From: Streptomyces reniochalinae
GTDB lineage: Bacteria; Actinomycetota; Actinomycetes; Streptomycetales; Streptomycetaceae
Assembly: GCF_003323735.1 (NCBI RefSeq)
Contig: NZ_QOIM01000025.1
Coordinates: forward strand, 124,001-188,000
Length of the DNA stretch: 64,000 nt
Direction: 5' to 3'
Within the stretch, counting starts at the first letter, position 1; every line of letters starts with the position of its first letter. This document shows, one piece after another, positions 24,116 through 32,571 of the stretch. The translations under genes and the position numbers were made by a program. Below the pieces are notes generated by a model. It saw nothing but the letters and a program-made list of their open reading frames with translations. It was not told the DNA's origin and did not search any database.

Positions 24116-25147
24116 TCAGGGCCGGTGGCCGGCCGGGACCTCCTCACCGGCGGGCACGGGGCCCGGCGGGGTGCCGTCGCCGAACGGGCGCCCGCCGAGC
24201 TGTTCGCGGTGGTGCGGGGTCAGCCAGCCGGACAGGTCGGGGCCCGCGGGCACGATGGAGGTCGGGTTGATGCCCGTGTGGACGACGTAGTAGTGGCGCT
24301 TGATGTGGTCGAAGTCGACCGTGTCGCCGAAGCCGGGTGTCTGGTACAGATCGCGCACGTAGCCCCACAGCACCGGGTCCTGCTCCAGCTTGTTGCGGTT
24401 GCACTTGAAGTGGCCGTGGTAGACGGCGTCGAACCGCACCAGCGTGGTGAACAGCCGGATGTCCGCCTCGGTGAGGGTGTCACCCACCAGATAGCGCTGG
24501 TCACGCAACCGCTCGGACACCTGGTCGAGACGGCGGAAGACGTCCCTGTAGGCGGCCTCGTACTTCTCCTGCGAGGTGGCGAACCCCGCACGGTAGACCC
24601 CGTTGTTGACGTCGCGGTAGATCCCCTCGGCCACCTCGTCGATCTCGTCGCGCAGCGCCTCGGGGTACAGGTCCGGAGCGCCCGGCCTGTGCAGATCCCG
24701 CCACTCGGTGGCCAGATCCAGAGTGATCTGCTGGAAGTCGTTGGTGACCAGCTTGCCGCTGGGCACGTCCACGACGGCCGGGACGCTCACCCCGCCCGGA
24801 TAGTCCGTCTCCCGTTTGTCGTACGCCTCGTGCAGGAAGCGGATGCCCAGCACCGGGTCGCGGTCGTCGGCGTCGAGGGTGAAGCGCCAGCTGCGGTCGT
24901 CCTGGATGGGGTCGGTGACGCCGAGCGAGAGCGCGTCCTCCAGGCCCAGCAGCCGCCGCGACACCAAGGCGCGGCTGGCCCACGGGCAGGCACGGCTGAC
25001 GACCAGCCGGTAGCGGCCCGGCTCCACGGGCCAGCCGTCGCGGCCGTCGGCGGTGATGCGGTCGGCGAAGTGGCTCTTGGACCGTTTGAACGCCTTGCGG
25101 CCGTACTCGGTGTTCCCGGCGCCTTCGCCGGTGGCAGCACTGCTCAT
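24116..25147 (-). CDS. Glutathionyl-hydroquinone reductase-like (Xi-class GST) enzyme
   Basis: 343 aa; ATG 25147 follows GAGGAGGAA. The thioredoxin-like part carries the Cys motif ACPWASR (Cys54). The all-helical part carries the Xi-class residues in NNGVYRAGFA, YLVGDTLTEADIRLF, HFKCNRNKL and YYVVHTGINPTSIVP. The family (YqjG/ECM4) reduces thiol-conjugated quinones. Streptomyces make mycothiol rather than glutathione, so the physiological thiol is uncertain. Most relatives read CPWAHR; Ser replaces His here. Probably monocistronic and cytosolic. Confidence 0.92.
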   Translation of the reverse strand: MSSAATGEGAGNTEYGRKAFKRSKSHFADRITADGRDGWPVEPGRYRLVVSRACPWASRALVSRRLLGLEDALSLGVTDPIQDDRSWRFTLDADDRDPVLGIRFLHEAYDKRETDYPGGVSVPAVVDVPSGKLVTNDFQQITLDLATEWRDLHRPGAPDLYPEALRDEIDEVAEGIYRDVNNGVYRAGFATSQEKYEAAYRDVFRRLDQVSERLRDQRYLVGDTLTEADIRLFTTLVRFDAVYHGHFKCNRNKLEQDPVLWGYVRDLYQTPGFGDTVDFDHIKRHYYVVHTGINPTSIVPAGPDLSGWLTPHHREQLGGRPFGDGTPPGPVPAGEEVPAGHRP

Positions 25148-25336
25148 GCCGGTTCCTCCTCGGGATCGGGGCCGCGGGGCTCCCCGCGCGTTGACGGCAT
25201 CCCATCATCAGGGTGCGGTCCGTACCGAGTACCGACGCGAAAACCCCGCGACACCCGCACGCCGCCACCGGCCACCCGCGCCGGCGCGGCGCGCGGTGCC
25301 GCCGGTGCGTCCCTCACCGCGGGGAACCGCCACCGC

Positions 25337-26059
25337 TCACCAGCCGTCGCGGTGGATCACCTCGGCGACGGGGCGCCGCCGCACCGGACCGAAGTTGCCC
25401 CGGGGCCAGCCCACGGGGATCGCGGCGAAGGTGTGCATGTCCTCGGGGATGCCCAGCGCCTGCTTCCACTCCGCCTCCAGCATCAGGTGCCAGATCGTGA
25501 TGTTGGCGGCGAGACCCAGCCCGCGCGCCGCCAGCAGCAGGTTCTGCACCCCGGGGTAGACGCACGAGCCCTCCGCGAGCGCCGCGAAGCGCTCCTGGAT
25601 ACGGGCGAGCTCCTGGCCGGCGCTCTCGCCGAGCGCCTCGGCGGAGCGGCGCAGCCCCTCCTCGTCCGGCGCCTGAGCGGGCATGCGGTAGCAGGGGATG
25701 ACGAGCGCGGGGGTCTGCGCGAAGTGGTCGCGCTGGTACTCGATGGCGGCGACCATCCGCCCGTACGCGGCCTCGTCCATGCCCTCGGGGCCGTGCTTGC
25801 CCGTGGTGGCCAGGTAGGCGTCCACGCAGCGCTTCCACAGGGGCGCCAGCCGTTCCATGACGGAGCGGTCGGTGACCAGGACGTACTCGTAGCACTGCAT
25901 GTTGCCCCCGCTGGGGCCCCAGACGGCTGCCTGTACGAGCTGCTCCAGCAAGGCGTCCGGCACGGGGTCGGGCTTGAGCCGCCGCATGGCGCGCATCGTC
26001 GCCATGGTGTCGAAGAGCGGGGGTTGCGAGGGGGCGGGGTTCCCGGCGTCGATTGACAT
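25337..26059 (-). CDS. Nitroreductase family protein
   Basis: 240 aa from ATG 26059. The FMN-binding nitroreductase fold is shown by TMRAMRRLKPDPVPDALLEQLV, AAVWGPSGGNMQCYEYVLV, CVYPGVQNLLLAARGLGLAANI and the C-terminal AAIPVGWPRGNFGPVRRRPV. These enzymes reduce nitro or quinone compounds with NAD(P)H; the natural substrate is unknown. A TACACT box lies 8 nt before the ATG and no ribosome binding site is seen, so the transcript is probably leaderless. The alpha/beta hydrolase gene 81 bp upstream is on the same strand. Confidence 0.9.
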   Translation of the reverse strand: MSIDAGNPAPSQPPLFDTMATMRAMRRLKPDPVPDALLEQLVQAAVWGPSGGNMQCYEYVLVTDRSVMERLAPLWKRCVDAYLATTGKHGPEGMDEAAYGRMVAAIEYQRDHFAQTPALVIPCYRMPAQAPDEEGLRRSAEALGESAGQELARIQERFAALAEGSCVYPGVQNLLLAARGLGLAANITIWHLMLEAEWKQALGIPEDMHTFAAIPVGWPRGNFGPVRRRPVAEVIHRDGW

Positions 26060-26067
26060 GATCGCAA

Positions 26068-26073
26068 AGTGTA
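26068..26073 (-). promoter_or_regulatory. -10 box for the nitroreductase transcript
   Basis: Minus-strand TACACT ends 8 nt before ATG 26059. It indicates a separate leaderless transcript even though the upstream gene is on the same strand. Confidence 0.45.
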
Positions 26074-26140
26074 GGACGAAGGGGCGCCACCCGGCGTGTG
26101 CGGTTCCGCGTCCGCCGGGCACGCCCCTCGGCGCGCCGTG

Positions 26141-26944
26141 TCAGGCGAGCAGGAAGTCCCGCACGATTGGGGCGAGTTGCTCCGGGGGAACGTGGTGGAA
26201 CGCGCCGGCCAGCGTGCGGTGGCCGCCGTGCGGCAGCGCTTCCGCCGTGAGACGGGCCGCTTCCCTCAGGACGGGCGTGCTCGCGTCGCTGCTGAGCACC
26301 AGCGTGGGCAGGTCCGCCGCGGCCAGGGTGTCGGCCGGCAGGTCCGCGTCCCCTTGCAGCGTCGTGTCGTAGACGAGGGTGTGGGCGAGCTTTTGCATCT
26401 CGCCCCACGCGGGCGACTGCCGCGCGCCTTCGACGGCCTGCGGCGGCAGTCCCACGATCTCCGTCATGAAGTAGGCGACCGCCTCCCCGCGGCGGCCCTC
26501 GCCGACGAGCTCGGCCAGCCGTGGCGCGTGCGAGACGGCCTGCGGCTGCCCGGCGGCACCGGTGAACGGCGGCTCGAACACAACCAGCCGGTCGAACGCC
26601 CGGTCCGCGCGCGCCGCGGCGTTCAGCGCGACGATGCCGCCCGACGACATCCCGAACGCGTACACCGCTCCCCCGCCCTCCTGGGCGACGAGCGCGCCGA
26701 CGACCGCCGCCAGGTCCTCCGTCTCCCGCTCGGGCGCGTAGGGCCGGGTGTCCCCGCTGTCGCCTCTGCCTCTGCGGTCGTAGACCACTGCGGACATGCC
26801 CACGCTGGCCAGGTGCCTGGCCAGCGGCTCGCCCGCCCCGCGCGCGCTCATCGCCCCGCCGACCAGCACGACGGGCGGCCCCTCACCGAACCGTTCGTGG
26901 GCGAGAGTGGTGCCGTCGGCCGAAGTGACGGTGCGTACGCTCAT
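26141..26944 (-). CDS. Alpha/beta hydrolase
   Basis: 267 aa; ATG 26944 follows GGGAGGGA. The fold is clear: VVLVGGAMSARG (oxyanion region), VVYDRRGRGDSGDT, the nucleophile elbow FGMSSGG with Ser near 106, a likely acid in LVLSSDAST and the base in AGAFHHVPP. Length and motifs suit a small-molecule esterase or similar hydrolase. Nothing in the neighbourhood points to a substrate. It is cytosolic, with no signal peptide. Confidence 0.9.
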   Translation of the reverse strand: MSVRTVTSADGTTLAHERFGEGPPVVLVGGAMSARGAGEPLARHLASVGMSAVVYDRRGRGDSGDTRPYAPERETEDLAAVVGALVAQEGGGAVYAFGMSSGGIVALNAAARADRAFDRLVVFEPPFTGAAGQPQAVSHAPRLAELVGEGRRGEAVAYFMTEIVGLPPQAVEGARQSPAWGEMQKLAHTLVYDTTLQGDADLPADTLAAADLPTLVLSSDASTPVLREAARLTAEALPHGGHRTLAGAFHHVPPEQLAPIVRDFLLA

Positions 26945-27051
26945 GTCGGTCCCTCCCGGGTGGTGTCCTTGTGCCGAGTTCTATCAGCGGGCACCGACAA
27001 CGGGGCGGAAGGCGGCCGGATGCGGGGACATGGCGCGCCGGGTGCGCCCGT

Positions 27052-28719
27052 TCACTCCTGGGGCGGCGGGGGCGGGGCCGGGGCGCCGGCGGGTGGCGGG
27101 ACTCTGGGGTAGCGGCGGGCTCCTTCCTCCCCCGGCCCGGCGGACGCGTCCGAGTCCTGCGCAGGAACGCCGGCTCCCGTGCCGGGCCGCCCCGCGCCGG
27201 AGGCGGCGGCACCGGACACGCCCGCGCCGGATTCCCCCGCCCCTGAGGGGGCAGCGCCGCAGGCGGCGGCTTCGGGCGCGTCCCGGTGTGTGCCAGGGTC
27301 CCAGCCGGCGTCGACGACGCGCTTTTGCACCACGACGGCGCCCGCCAGCACGGCGCCGCCGACGACGAGCATCAGCGCTGTGCCGCCCGCGCCGCCCGCC
27401 TTCGCGGCGAAGCCGACGAGGGAGCCGAACCAGCCGAAGTCGGCGTCCCCGAACGTGGTGTTCTCGTCCCCGAAGGCTCCCAGCACCTTCGTCAGGACGG
27501 CGGGCAGCAGGGTGATCAGCACCCCGTTGCAGAACGCGCCCGCCACCGCGCCCCGCCTGCCGCCGGTCGCGTTGCCGAAGACCCCGGCGGCGCCGCCGGT
27601 GAAGAAGTGCGGTACCAGCCCCGGCAGCACGAGAGCCAGCCCGAAGGCCGGGCCCAGCACCCAGGCCAGCAGCGCCAGGGTGCACAGTCCGCCGGTGAAG
27701 CTGGCCAGGAATCCGACGAGCACCGCGTTGGGCGCGTACGGGAAGACGATCGGCGCGTCCAGCGCGGGCACGGCGCCCGGCACCACCTTCTGCGCGATGC
27801 CCTGGAAGGCGGGGACGAGTTCGCCGAGGATCGTCCGGACGCCGAAGAGGATGACCGCGACGGAGATGCCGAACTGCAAACCCTGCATGACGGACCGCAT
27901 CAGGTAGTCGCCGAGGTCTTCGGCAGGCGCGCCGCCGCCGGTGGCGAACGCTCGGAAGGCGGTGTGCCGCCCCGCCTCGGCGACGTACACCACCGCCATC
28001 GTCACGTAGATGAGCAGCATGGACAGCGCCGTGGCGACCATCGAGTCACGCAGGAAGCGCAGCCCCTCGGGCAGCTTCATGTCCTCGGTGCTGCGGCTGC
28101 GCCTGCCGACGAGCTGCCCGACGGCGCCCGCCGTCACGTAGCCGGCCGTGCCGAAGTGGCCGAGGGCGACGCTGTTGTTGCCGGTGATGCGCTTGGTCCA
28201 CGGGTGGGCGAAGGCGGGCACCGACACCAGGAGGATCCCCAGCAGCACGCCGCCGACCACGACGACGGCCCACGCCTCCAGCCCGGCGGTCGCCAGCACC
28301 ATGGTCAGCAGCGTCGCCATGAACAGCATGTGGTGGCCCGTCAGGAAAACGTAGCGCAGCGGCGTGAAGCGGGCCAGCAGCAGTCCGAGCCCGAACCCGA
28401 CGATCATCAGCCAGGCGACACGGGCACCGAACCGCTCCTGCGCGATACCGACGATGGCCTCGTTGGTGGGGATCACGCCGTGCGCTCCGGTGGCGCCCTG
28501 GATCATCTCGCCCAGCGGGGCCAGCGAGCTGACGACGAGTCCGGCGCCCGCGTTGATGAGCAGGAAGCCCAGCGTCGCCTTGATCGCACCGCCGGCGACC
28601 TGCCCCGCGGGCTTGCGCAGTGCGAGGAGTCCGGCCGCGGTGATGAGTCCGATGAGGAACGCGGGAACGCTCAGCACCTCGTTGACGAGGAACGTCGCGA
28701 TCGTGACCAGCCAGTCCAT
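27052..28719 (-). CDS. PTS ascorbate-family transporter, EIIC subunit (UlaA/SgaT-like)
   Basis: 555 aa from ATG 28719. About eleven hydrophobic segments from MDWLVTIATFLVNEVLSVP onward match the ascorbate/galactitol-superfamily EIIC permeases, including ALGHFGTAGYVTAG, FPYAPNAVLVGFLASF and GLVPHFFTGGAAGVFGNATGG. A soluble Ala/Gly/Pro-rich tail of about 80 residues follows and is unusual. It lies 83 bp downstream of the EIIA-EIIB gene and should form one transporter with it, importing and phosphorylating a sugar acid or polyol. The substrate may not be ascorbate. Confidence 0.9.
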   Translation of the reverse strand: MDWLVTIATFLVNEVLSVPAFLIGLITAAGLLALRKPAGQVAGGAIKATLGFLLINAGAGLVVSSLAPLGEMIQGATGAHGVIPTNEAIVGIAQERFGARVAWLMIVGFGLGLLLARFTPLRYVFLTGHHMLFMATLLTMVLATAGLEAWAVVVVGGVLLGILLVSVPAFAHPWTKRITGNNSVALGHFGTAGYVTAGAVGQLVGRRSRSTEDMKLPEGLRFLRDSMVATALSMLLIYVTMAVVYVAEAGRHTAFRAFATGGGAPAEDLGDYLMRSVMQGLQFGISVAVILFGVRTILGELVPAFQGIAQKVVPGAVPALDAPIVFPYAPNAVLVGFLASFTGGLCTLALLAWVLGPAFGLALVLPGLVPHFFTGGAAGVFGNATGGRRGAVAGAFCNGVLITLLPAVLTKVLGAFGDENTTFGDADFGWFGSLVGFAAKAGGAGGTALMLVVGGAVLAGAVVVQKRVVDAGWDPGTHRDAPEAAACGAAPSGAGESGAGVSGAAASGAGRPGTGAGVPAQDSDASAGPGEEGARRYPRVPPPAGAPAPPPPPQE

Positions 28720-28802
28720 GAAGCCTTCCGCCTCGTGCCGTGGGTGGTGCGGTGGGGAGTGCAGGGGGCGGGCGCCGGCCGGGGGCGCCCGCCCTCGGGG
28801 TC

Positions 28803-29633
28803 TCAGACGTCGTAGATGTCGCGGAGCGCCGCGTCGACCTGCTTGCCGCTGGTGAAGTCCGCCACGACCCGCACGGGGACGCCGATGTCCCCGAGGGCCT
28901 CGGCGATCTCCCGCGAGGTGAGGACGGCCACCGCCTCCGACGCCTTGCCCTTGGCGGAGATCGTGTCGGTGGCCTCGACGGTGAGGTGCCGCGTCCAGCC
29001 CCAGCGCTCCACGACCCGCTCCAGGGTGTTCTTGAGGAAGAGGCTGGTGCCGAGGCCGTTGCCGCACACGGTGAGGATCTTGTGCACCGACTGGGCGTTC
29101 GGCCCGGCGGAAGGGGCTCCGGACGCCTGGTCCGCTCGCCGCGCGGACGCCGTGGCGGGGCGCGGTCCGGACGCCGCTTCCGGCTCCTCGCCTTCCAGCA
29201 CCCGGCGCAGCGCCTCGAGTCCCGGCGCAGCCCGCAGCGCGGCTTCGGTGGCCGGGTTGCCCAGCAGCCGGGCGAGGGCCGCCATGGCCGCCGTGTGGGC
29301 CCCGGAGTCCTCGGCGGCGAGCGCGACGACGAGGGTGACGGGGTCGTTGGCCTCGTGCCCGAAGCGCACGGGCTCGGCCGGCCGCACCCACGCCATGCCG
29401 GTACGGCGCACCGCGGGGGACGGCCGGGCGTGTGCGAAGGCGAACCCGGGGGCGAGGACGATGTAGGGCCCGTGCTCCTCGACGTTGCTGATCATCTCGT
29501 CGGTGTAGGCGTCGGTGCCGCTGCCCGTCGCGACCAGCAGGTCACCGGCCGTGCGGAGGGCGGCGCGCCAGTCGGCCGCGGGCACGTCCAGCCGTATCGC
29601 CTCGGTGGGCAGGAGTTCGCTCAGTGACACCAT
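28803..29633 (-). CDS. PTS EIIA-EIIB fusion protein (ascorbate/mannitol type)
   Basis: 276 aa from ATG 29633. Residues 1-150 form a fructose/mannitol-type EIIA domain with phospho-His68 in GFAFAHARPS. After an Ala/Ser/Pro linker (150-180) comes a lactose/ascorbate-type EIIB domain with phospho-Cys190 in LTVCGNGLGTS. Phosphate would pass from HPr to His68, to Cys190 and to the sugar bound by the EIIC encoded next. In E. coli the equivalent UlaC and UlaB are separate proteins. A CAATAT box 6 nt before the ATG indicates a leaderless start. No metabolic gene follows EIIC, so the sugar's fate is not visible here. Confidence 0.92.
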   Translation of the reverse strand: MVSLSELLPTEAIRLDVPAADWRAALRTAGDLLVATGSGTDAYTDEMISNVEEHGPYIVLAPGFAFAHARPSPAVRRTGMAWVRPAEPVRFGHEANDPVTLVVALAAEDSGAHTAAMAALARLLGNPATEAALRAAPGLEALRRVLEGEEPEAASGPRPATASARRADQASGAPSAGPNAQSVHKILTVCGNGLGTSLFLKNTLERVVERWGWTRHLTVEATDTISAKGKASEAVAVLTSREIAEALGDIGVPVRVVADFTSGKQVDAALRDIYDV

Positions 29634-30051
29634 CCCCGGATATTGGCATGTACCCGCTCCGGCGCACAGCGGTGGGGCGACCCCGGTTTCCCACGGCCGA
29701 CGGGGTGGCCGACGCAACGGCCGACGGGGCGGCCGACGTGCGCGCCGGCGCGGGCCGGCGCGGGCCGTGTCGGCGCCCGGGGCGAGGGGTACCCGCAGGA
29801 ACCGCGGGTGACCGTGGAGCCCACGGGGCGCCCGGGACGCGCGGGACCACCGGGCGTACGGGCCCCTCCGGGCGCTACGGGAACGTCCGGGCGCACCAGG
29901 CGGCCGGTCGTGCCGGTGATGCGTTGATCCGCACGTTCCGGGCACGGGCGAACCGGAACCCGGATCGCCGGAGGCCCCGGCGCCTCCGGGCGGTCGCGCC
30001 CCGGACACCCCACATGTGCACATCGCCCCCTCGACGACGCAGGGAGGAACC
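29634..30051. other. Divergent intergenic region of the PTS operon and release-factor-like gene
   Basis: 418 bp without a supported gene. Near 29690-29740 the run ACGGCCGACGGGG recurs about every 24 bp with GGCCGACG. The rest is rich in CCGGGC-type words. It should hold both promoters; only the -10 of the PTS operon is convincing. The GGGAGGAA at 30041-30048 serves the downstream gene. Confidence 0.45.
29640..29645 (-). promoter_or_regulatory. -10 box for the PTS operon
   Basis: Minus-strand CAATAT ends 6 nt before ATG 29633, with no ribosome binding site between. The local sequence is much richer in A/T than its surroundings. Confidence 0.45.
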
Positions 30052-31212
30052 ATGCGCCTCGATTCCCTCGCCCCCCTTCTCGAGAGGAAGGGACCGTGGG
30101 CCACCGCCTACGTGGGCACGGCACGGGCCACCGAGACCGCCGGGGAGGAGCGCCGTCTGACGGCCCGCGCGGCGGGCGACGAACTGGCACGGCAGGGGGC
30201 CGGGGCGGCCACCGTGGACGCCGTCACGGACTACCTGGAAACGCTGACGCCCCGCACACAGCCGCAGGGCAGCGTGGTGTTCGCGGCGGACGGCGAGGTC
30301 GTGCTGGACCTGCCGCTGACGCGGGCGCCCGACCGCGCCCAGGTGTGCTGGTCGGCGCTGCCCCACCTGGCGCCGCTGCCGGAGCTGACCGGCGAGAACC
30401 CGCTGTGTCTGACGGCGCGGATCGACCGCACGGGCGCCGACTTCGAACTGGCCGACGCGCGGGGCACCCGGGAGGCCGGGCAGGCGCGCGGCGAGGACTG
30501 GCCGGTGCACCGCACCACCACGGGTGAGCCGTCGGAGAAGCACTTCCAGCTGAAGGTGGAGAACACCTGGGAGAGCAACGCGGGCGTGATCGCCGACGCC
30601 GTCGCCTCCCGTTTCCAGGAGACGGGTGCCGACGTGCTGGTACTGAGCGGTGACCCCCGTGAGCGCCGCGCCGTCCACGAGAAGCTGCCCGAGCACCTGC
30701 GGGGCATCGCGGTGGAGACCTCACACGGCGGCCGCGCGGCGGGGTCGGCGACCGAGTTGCTCGACCGGGAGACCGAGCGGGCCCGCCACGAGTTCGTCCA
30801 GCGGCACACCGACGACGCCCTCTCCCGGCTGCGCGCTGCCCACACACCGGGGTCCCCCGGCCCCGCGGGCTCGGCTGAGGCCGCCGTCGCCGAGGGCGTC
30901 GCCTCGCTCGTCGAGGCGGCGCGGGAGCACCGGGTGGGCACCTTGGTGGTGCGGCCGGGCGGCTCCGACCGTGAGCAGGAGGTGTGGGTCGGTGACACCA
31001 GCGACCAGGTCGCGGTGCGCCGCTCGGAGTTGCAGTACCTGGGCGCCACCGAGCCGGTGCCGGCCCGTGCCGACGACGCGCTGCTGCGGAGCGCGGCGGC
31101 GACGGACGCGGAGGTGCTGGTGGCGGCGCCGGAGGACGACCTGCCGGTCGGCGGGATGGGCGCGGTGCTGCGGTGGACGTACGCGGAGGGCCCCGCGCCC
31201 GCCGCGCCGTGA
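30052..31212 (+). CDS. baeRF family (eRF1-domain-like, Rv2629-type) protein
   Basis: 386 aa; ATG 30052 follows GGGAGGAA. It resembles actinobacterial Rv2629-like proteins, grouped as bacterial archaeo-eukaryotic release-factor relatives (baeRF2). These combine an N-terminal domain (LAPLLERKGPWATAYVG at the start) with an eRF1 domain-2-like core and a C-terminal L7Ae-like domain (LVEAAREHRVGTLVVRPGG near 290, RSAAATDAEVLVAAPEDD near 345). Relatives are thought to act on stalled ribosomes or peptidyl-tRNA. I see no textbook GGQ tripeptide. Antisense to it runs the 3' extension of the MFS frame. Confidence 0.8.
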   Translation: MRLDSLAPLLERKGPWATAYVGTARATETAGEERRLTARAAGDELARQGAGAATVDAVTDYLETLTPRTQPQGSVVFAADGEVVLDLPLTRAPDRAQVCWSALPHLAPLPELTGENPLCLTARIDRTGADFELADARGTREAGQARGEDWPVHRTTTGEPSEKHFQLKVENTWESNAGVIADAVASRFQETGADVLVLSGDPRERRAVHEKLPEHLRGIAVETSHGGRAAGSATELLDRETERARHEFVQRHTDDALSRLRAAHTPGSPGPAGSAEAAVAEGVASLVEAAREHRVGTLVVRPGGSDREQEVWVGDTSDQVAVRRSELQYLGATEPVPARADDALLRSAAATDAEVLVAAPEDDLPVGGMGAVLRWTYAEGPAPAAP

Positions 31213-32571
31213 AGACCCTGAGACCCGTGGGGTCTGTGAGACACGTGAGGTCCGTGAAGGCAGGGAACCCGTGACCTCGGGCACGGGCGGGCCGCGGTGG
31301 CCGGGAACAGCGCCGTGGCGCGGGACGGACGAACCGTCCCGCGCCACGGGCCCTGCACCTGCTCGGTTGCATAACGCTTCCGACTTCACACCCTTCCAGG
31401 AAGGTGCGGAGGCCGCGACCTCCCACGAGCGGGTGCTGCGGTCGAGCCAGCCGGACAGCAGCCCGAAACAGGCACCGGTCAGCGCCAGCAGCGCGCCCAG
31501 CCAGCTGGGCGAGGTCAGGCCGAAGCCCGCCGCGATCACCATGCCGCCGAGGGAGGCCCCCAGCGAGTTGGCGATATTGAACGCCGACTGGACGCTGGCC
31601 GACCCCAGTTCGGGCGCGTCTCTTCCGTGGTCGAGGATGCGCGCCTGCACGCTGGGGATGGCGGCCATGCCGGCGATACCGGTGAGGAACACGTTCACGG
31701 CCACCAGTACGGTGTTCTGCGCCGTGACCATGATCATCGCGAGTGACAGCGACAGCGTCAGCAGCGCGCCGCAGATGGTCCGTACCGGCCAGTCGGTGAG
31801 GCGGCCGCCCAGGAGCGTCCCCACCGTCATCCCCGCCCCGGCCAGCGCGAGCAGCGCCGTCGCCGCGGTGGGGGTGTAGCCGCTGACCTCGGTCACCAGG
31901 GGCTGGATGTAGGTGTAGAAGGACGAGGTGCCGGCGAAGCCGAACACCACCACGGCGTAGGCGAGCCAGACCTGGGGTCTCTTGAAGAGGCCGAGTTCCC
32001 CGCGCACGCTGCCCCGGGTGGGCTCCTGCTGCGCGGGGATCAGGGCCGCGAGGGAGACGAGGCCGAACACGCCGATCCCCGCGACGACGATGAACGTCCA
32101 CCGCCAGCCGACCGTCTGGCCCAGCAGGGTGCCCAGCGGTGAGCCGACGATGTTGGCCATCGGGACGCCGACGAGCACCACCGACAGCGCGCGGCCGCGT
32201 CTTTCGGGCCGTACGAGTCCTGCGGCGACGACCGCACCGATTCCGAAGAACACGCCGTGCGGCAATCCGGCGGTGAGCCGGGCAGCCAACAGGAGTTCGT
32301 GGTTCGGTGCGAGAGCTGACGCGATGTTTCCGAAAATGAACAGACACGTCATCGCGAGCAATATCGTCTTACGGCCGATCCGCATACCCGCGACGGTGAG
32401 CAGGGGCGCGCCGATGACGACACCGAGTGAGTAGAAAGAGACGTAGCCGCCCGCATCGGAGATGCTGACTCCCATGTCGGATGCGGCCTCGGGCAGTAGA
32501 CCTATCATCACGAACTCGGCCGTACCGGCACCGAATGTCGCAATGGCCAAAGCCAGGAGGGCAAGGGGCAA
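30721..32571 (-). CDS. MFS (DHA1, Cmx/CmlR-like) efflux protein with stop-less 3' extension
   Basis: The TTG at 32571 follows AAGGAGG at 5-nt spacing and gives the family N-terminus MPLALLALAIATFGAGTAEFV. About 400 residues with 12 hydrophobic segments form a complete drug-efflux type transporter, including the motif-A-like GMRIGRKTILL and LLGGRLTDWPVRT. It should end near 31380. Instead the frame continues about 220 residues as Arg/Pro-rich sequence, through the hairpin at 31313-31349 and antisense to the release-factor-like gene, to a stop at 30721. A shift of one base near 31400 would give a stop at once, in GTGTGA. I infer a small indel or an error at the 3' end; the transport core looks intact. 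Confidence 0.75.
   Translation of the reverse strand: MPLALLALAIATFGAGTAEFVMIGLLPEAASDMGVSISDAGGYVSFYSLGVVIGAPLLTVAGMRIGRKTILLAMTCLFIFGNIASALAPNHELLLAARLTAGLPHGVFFGIGAVVAAGLVRPERRGRALSVVLVGVPMANIVGSPLGTLLGQTVGWRWTFIVVAGIGVFGLVSLAALIPAQQEPTRGSVRGELGLFKRPQVWLAYAVVVFGFAGTSSFYTYIQPLVTEVSGYTPTAATALLALAGAGMTVGTLLGGRLTDWPVRTICGALLTLSLSLAMIMVTAQNTVLVAVNVFLTGIAGMAAIPSVQARILDHGRDAPELGSASVQSAFNIANSLGASLGGMVIAAGFGLTSPSWLGALLALTGACFGLLSGWLDRSTRSWEVAASAPSWKGVKSEALCNRAGAGPVARDGSSVPRHGAVPGHRGPPVPEVTGSLPSRTSRVSQTPRVSGSSRRGGRGALRVRPPQHRAHPADRQVVLRRRHQHLRVRRRRAPQQRVVGTGRHRLGGAQVLQLRAAHRDLVAGVTDPHLLLTVGAARPHHQGAHPVLPRRLDERGDALGDGGLSRARGAGGPRCVGSAQPGEGVVGVPLDELVAGPLGLPVEQLGRRPRRAAAV
31313..31349. terminator. 16-bp perfect bidirectional hairpin
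   Basis: CCGTGGCGCGGGACGG at 31313-31328 pairs exactly with 31334-31349 over the loop ACGAA. It lies 101 bp past the release-factor-like stop and at the expected end of the convergent MFS gene, so it fits a shared terminator. It is inside the extended MFS frame, which argues that the extension is not native. Confidence 0.85.
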
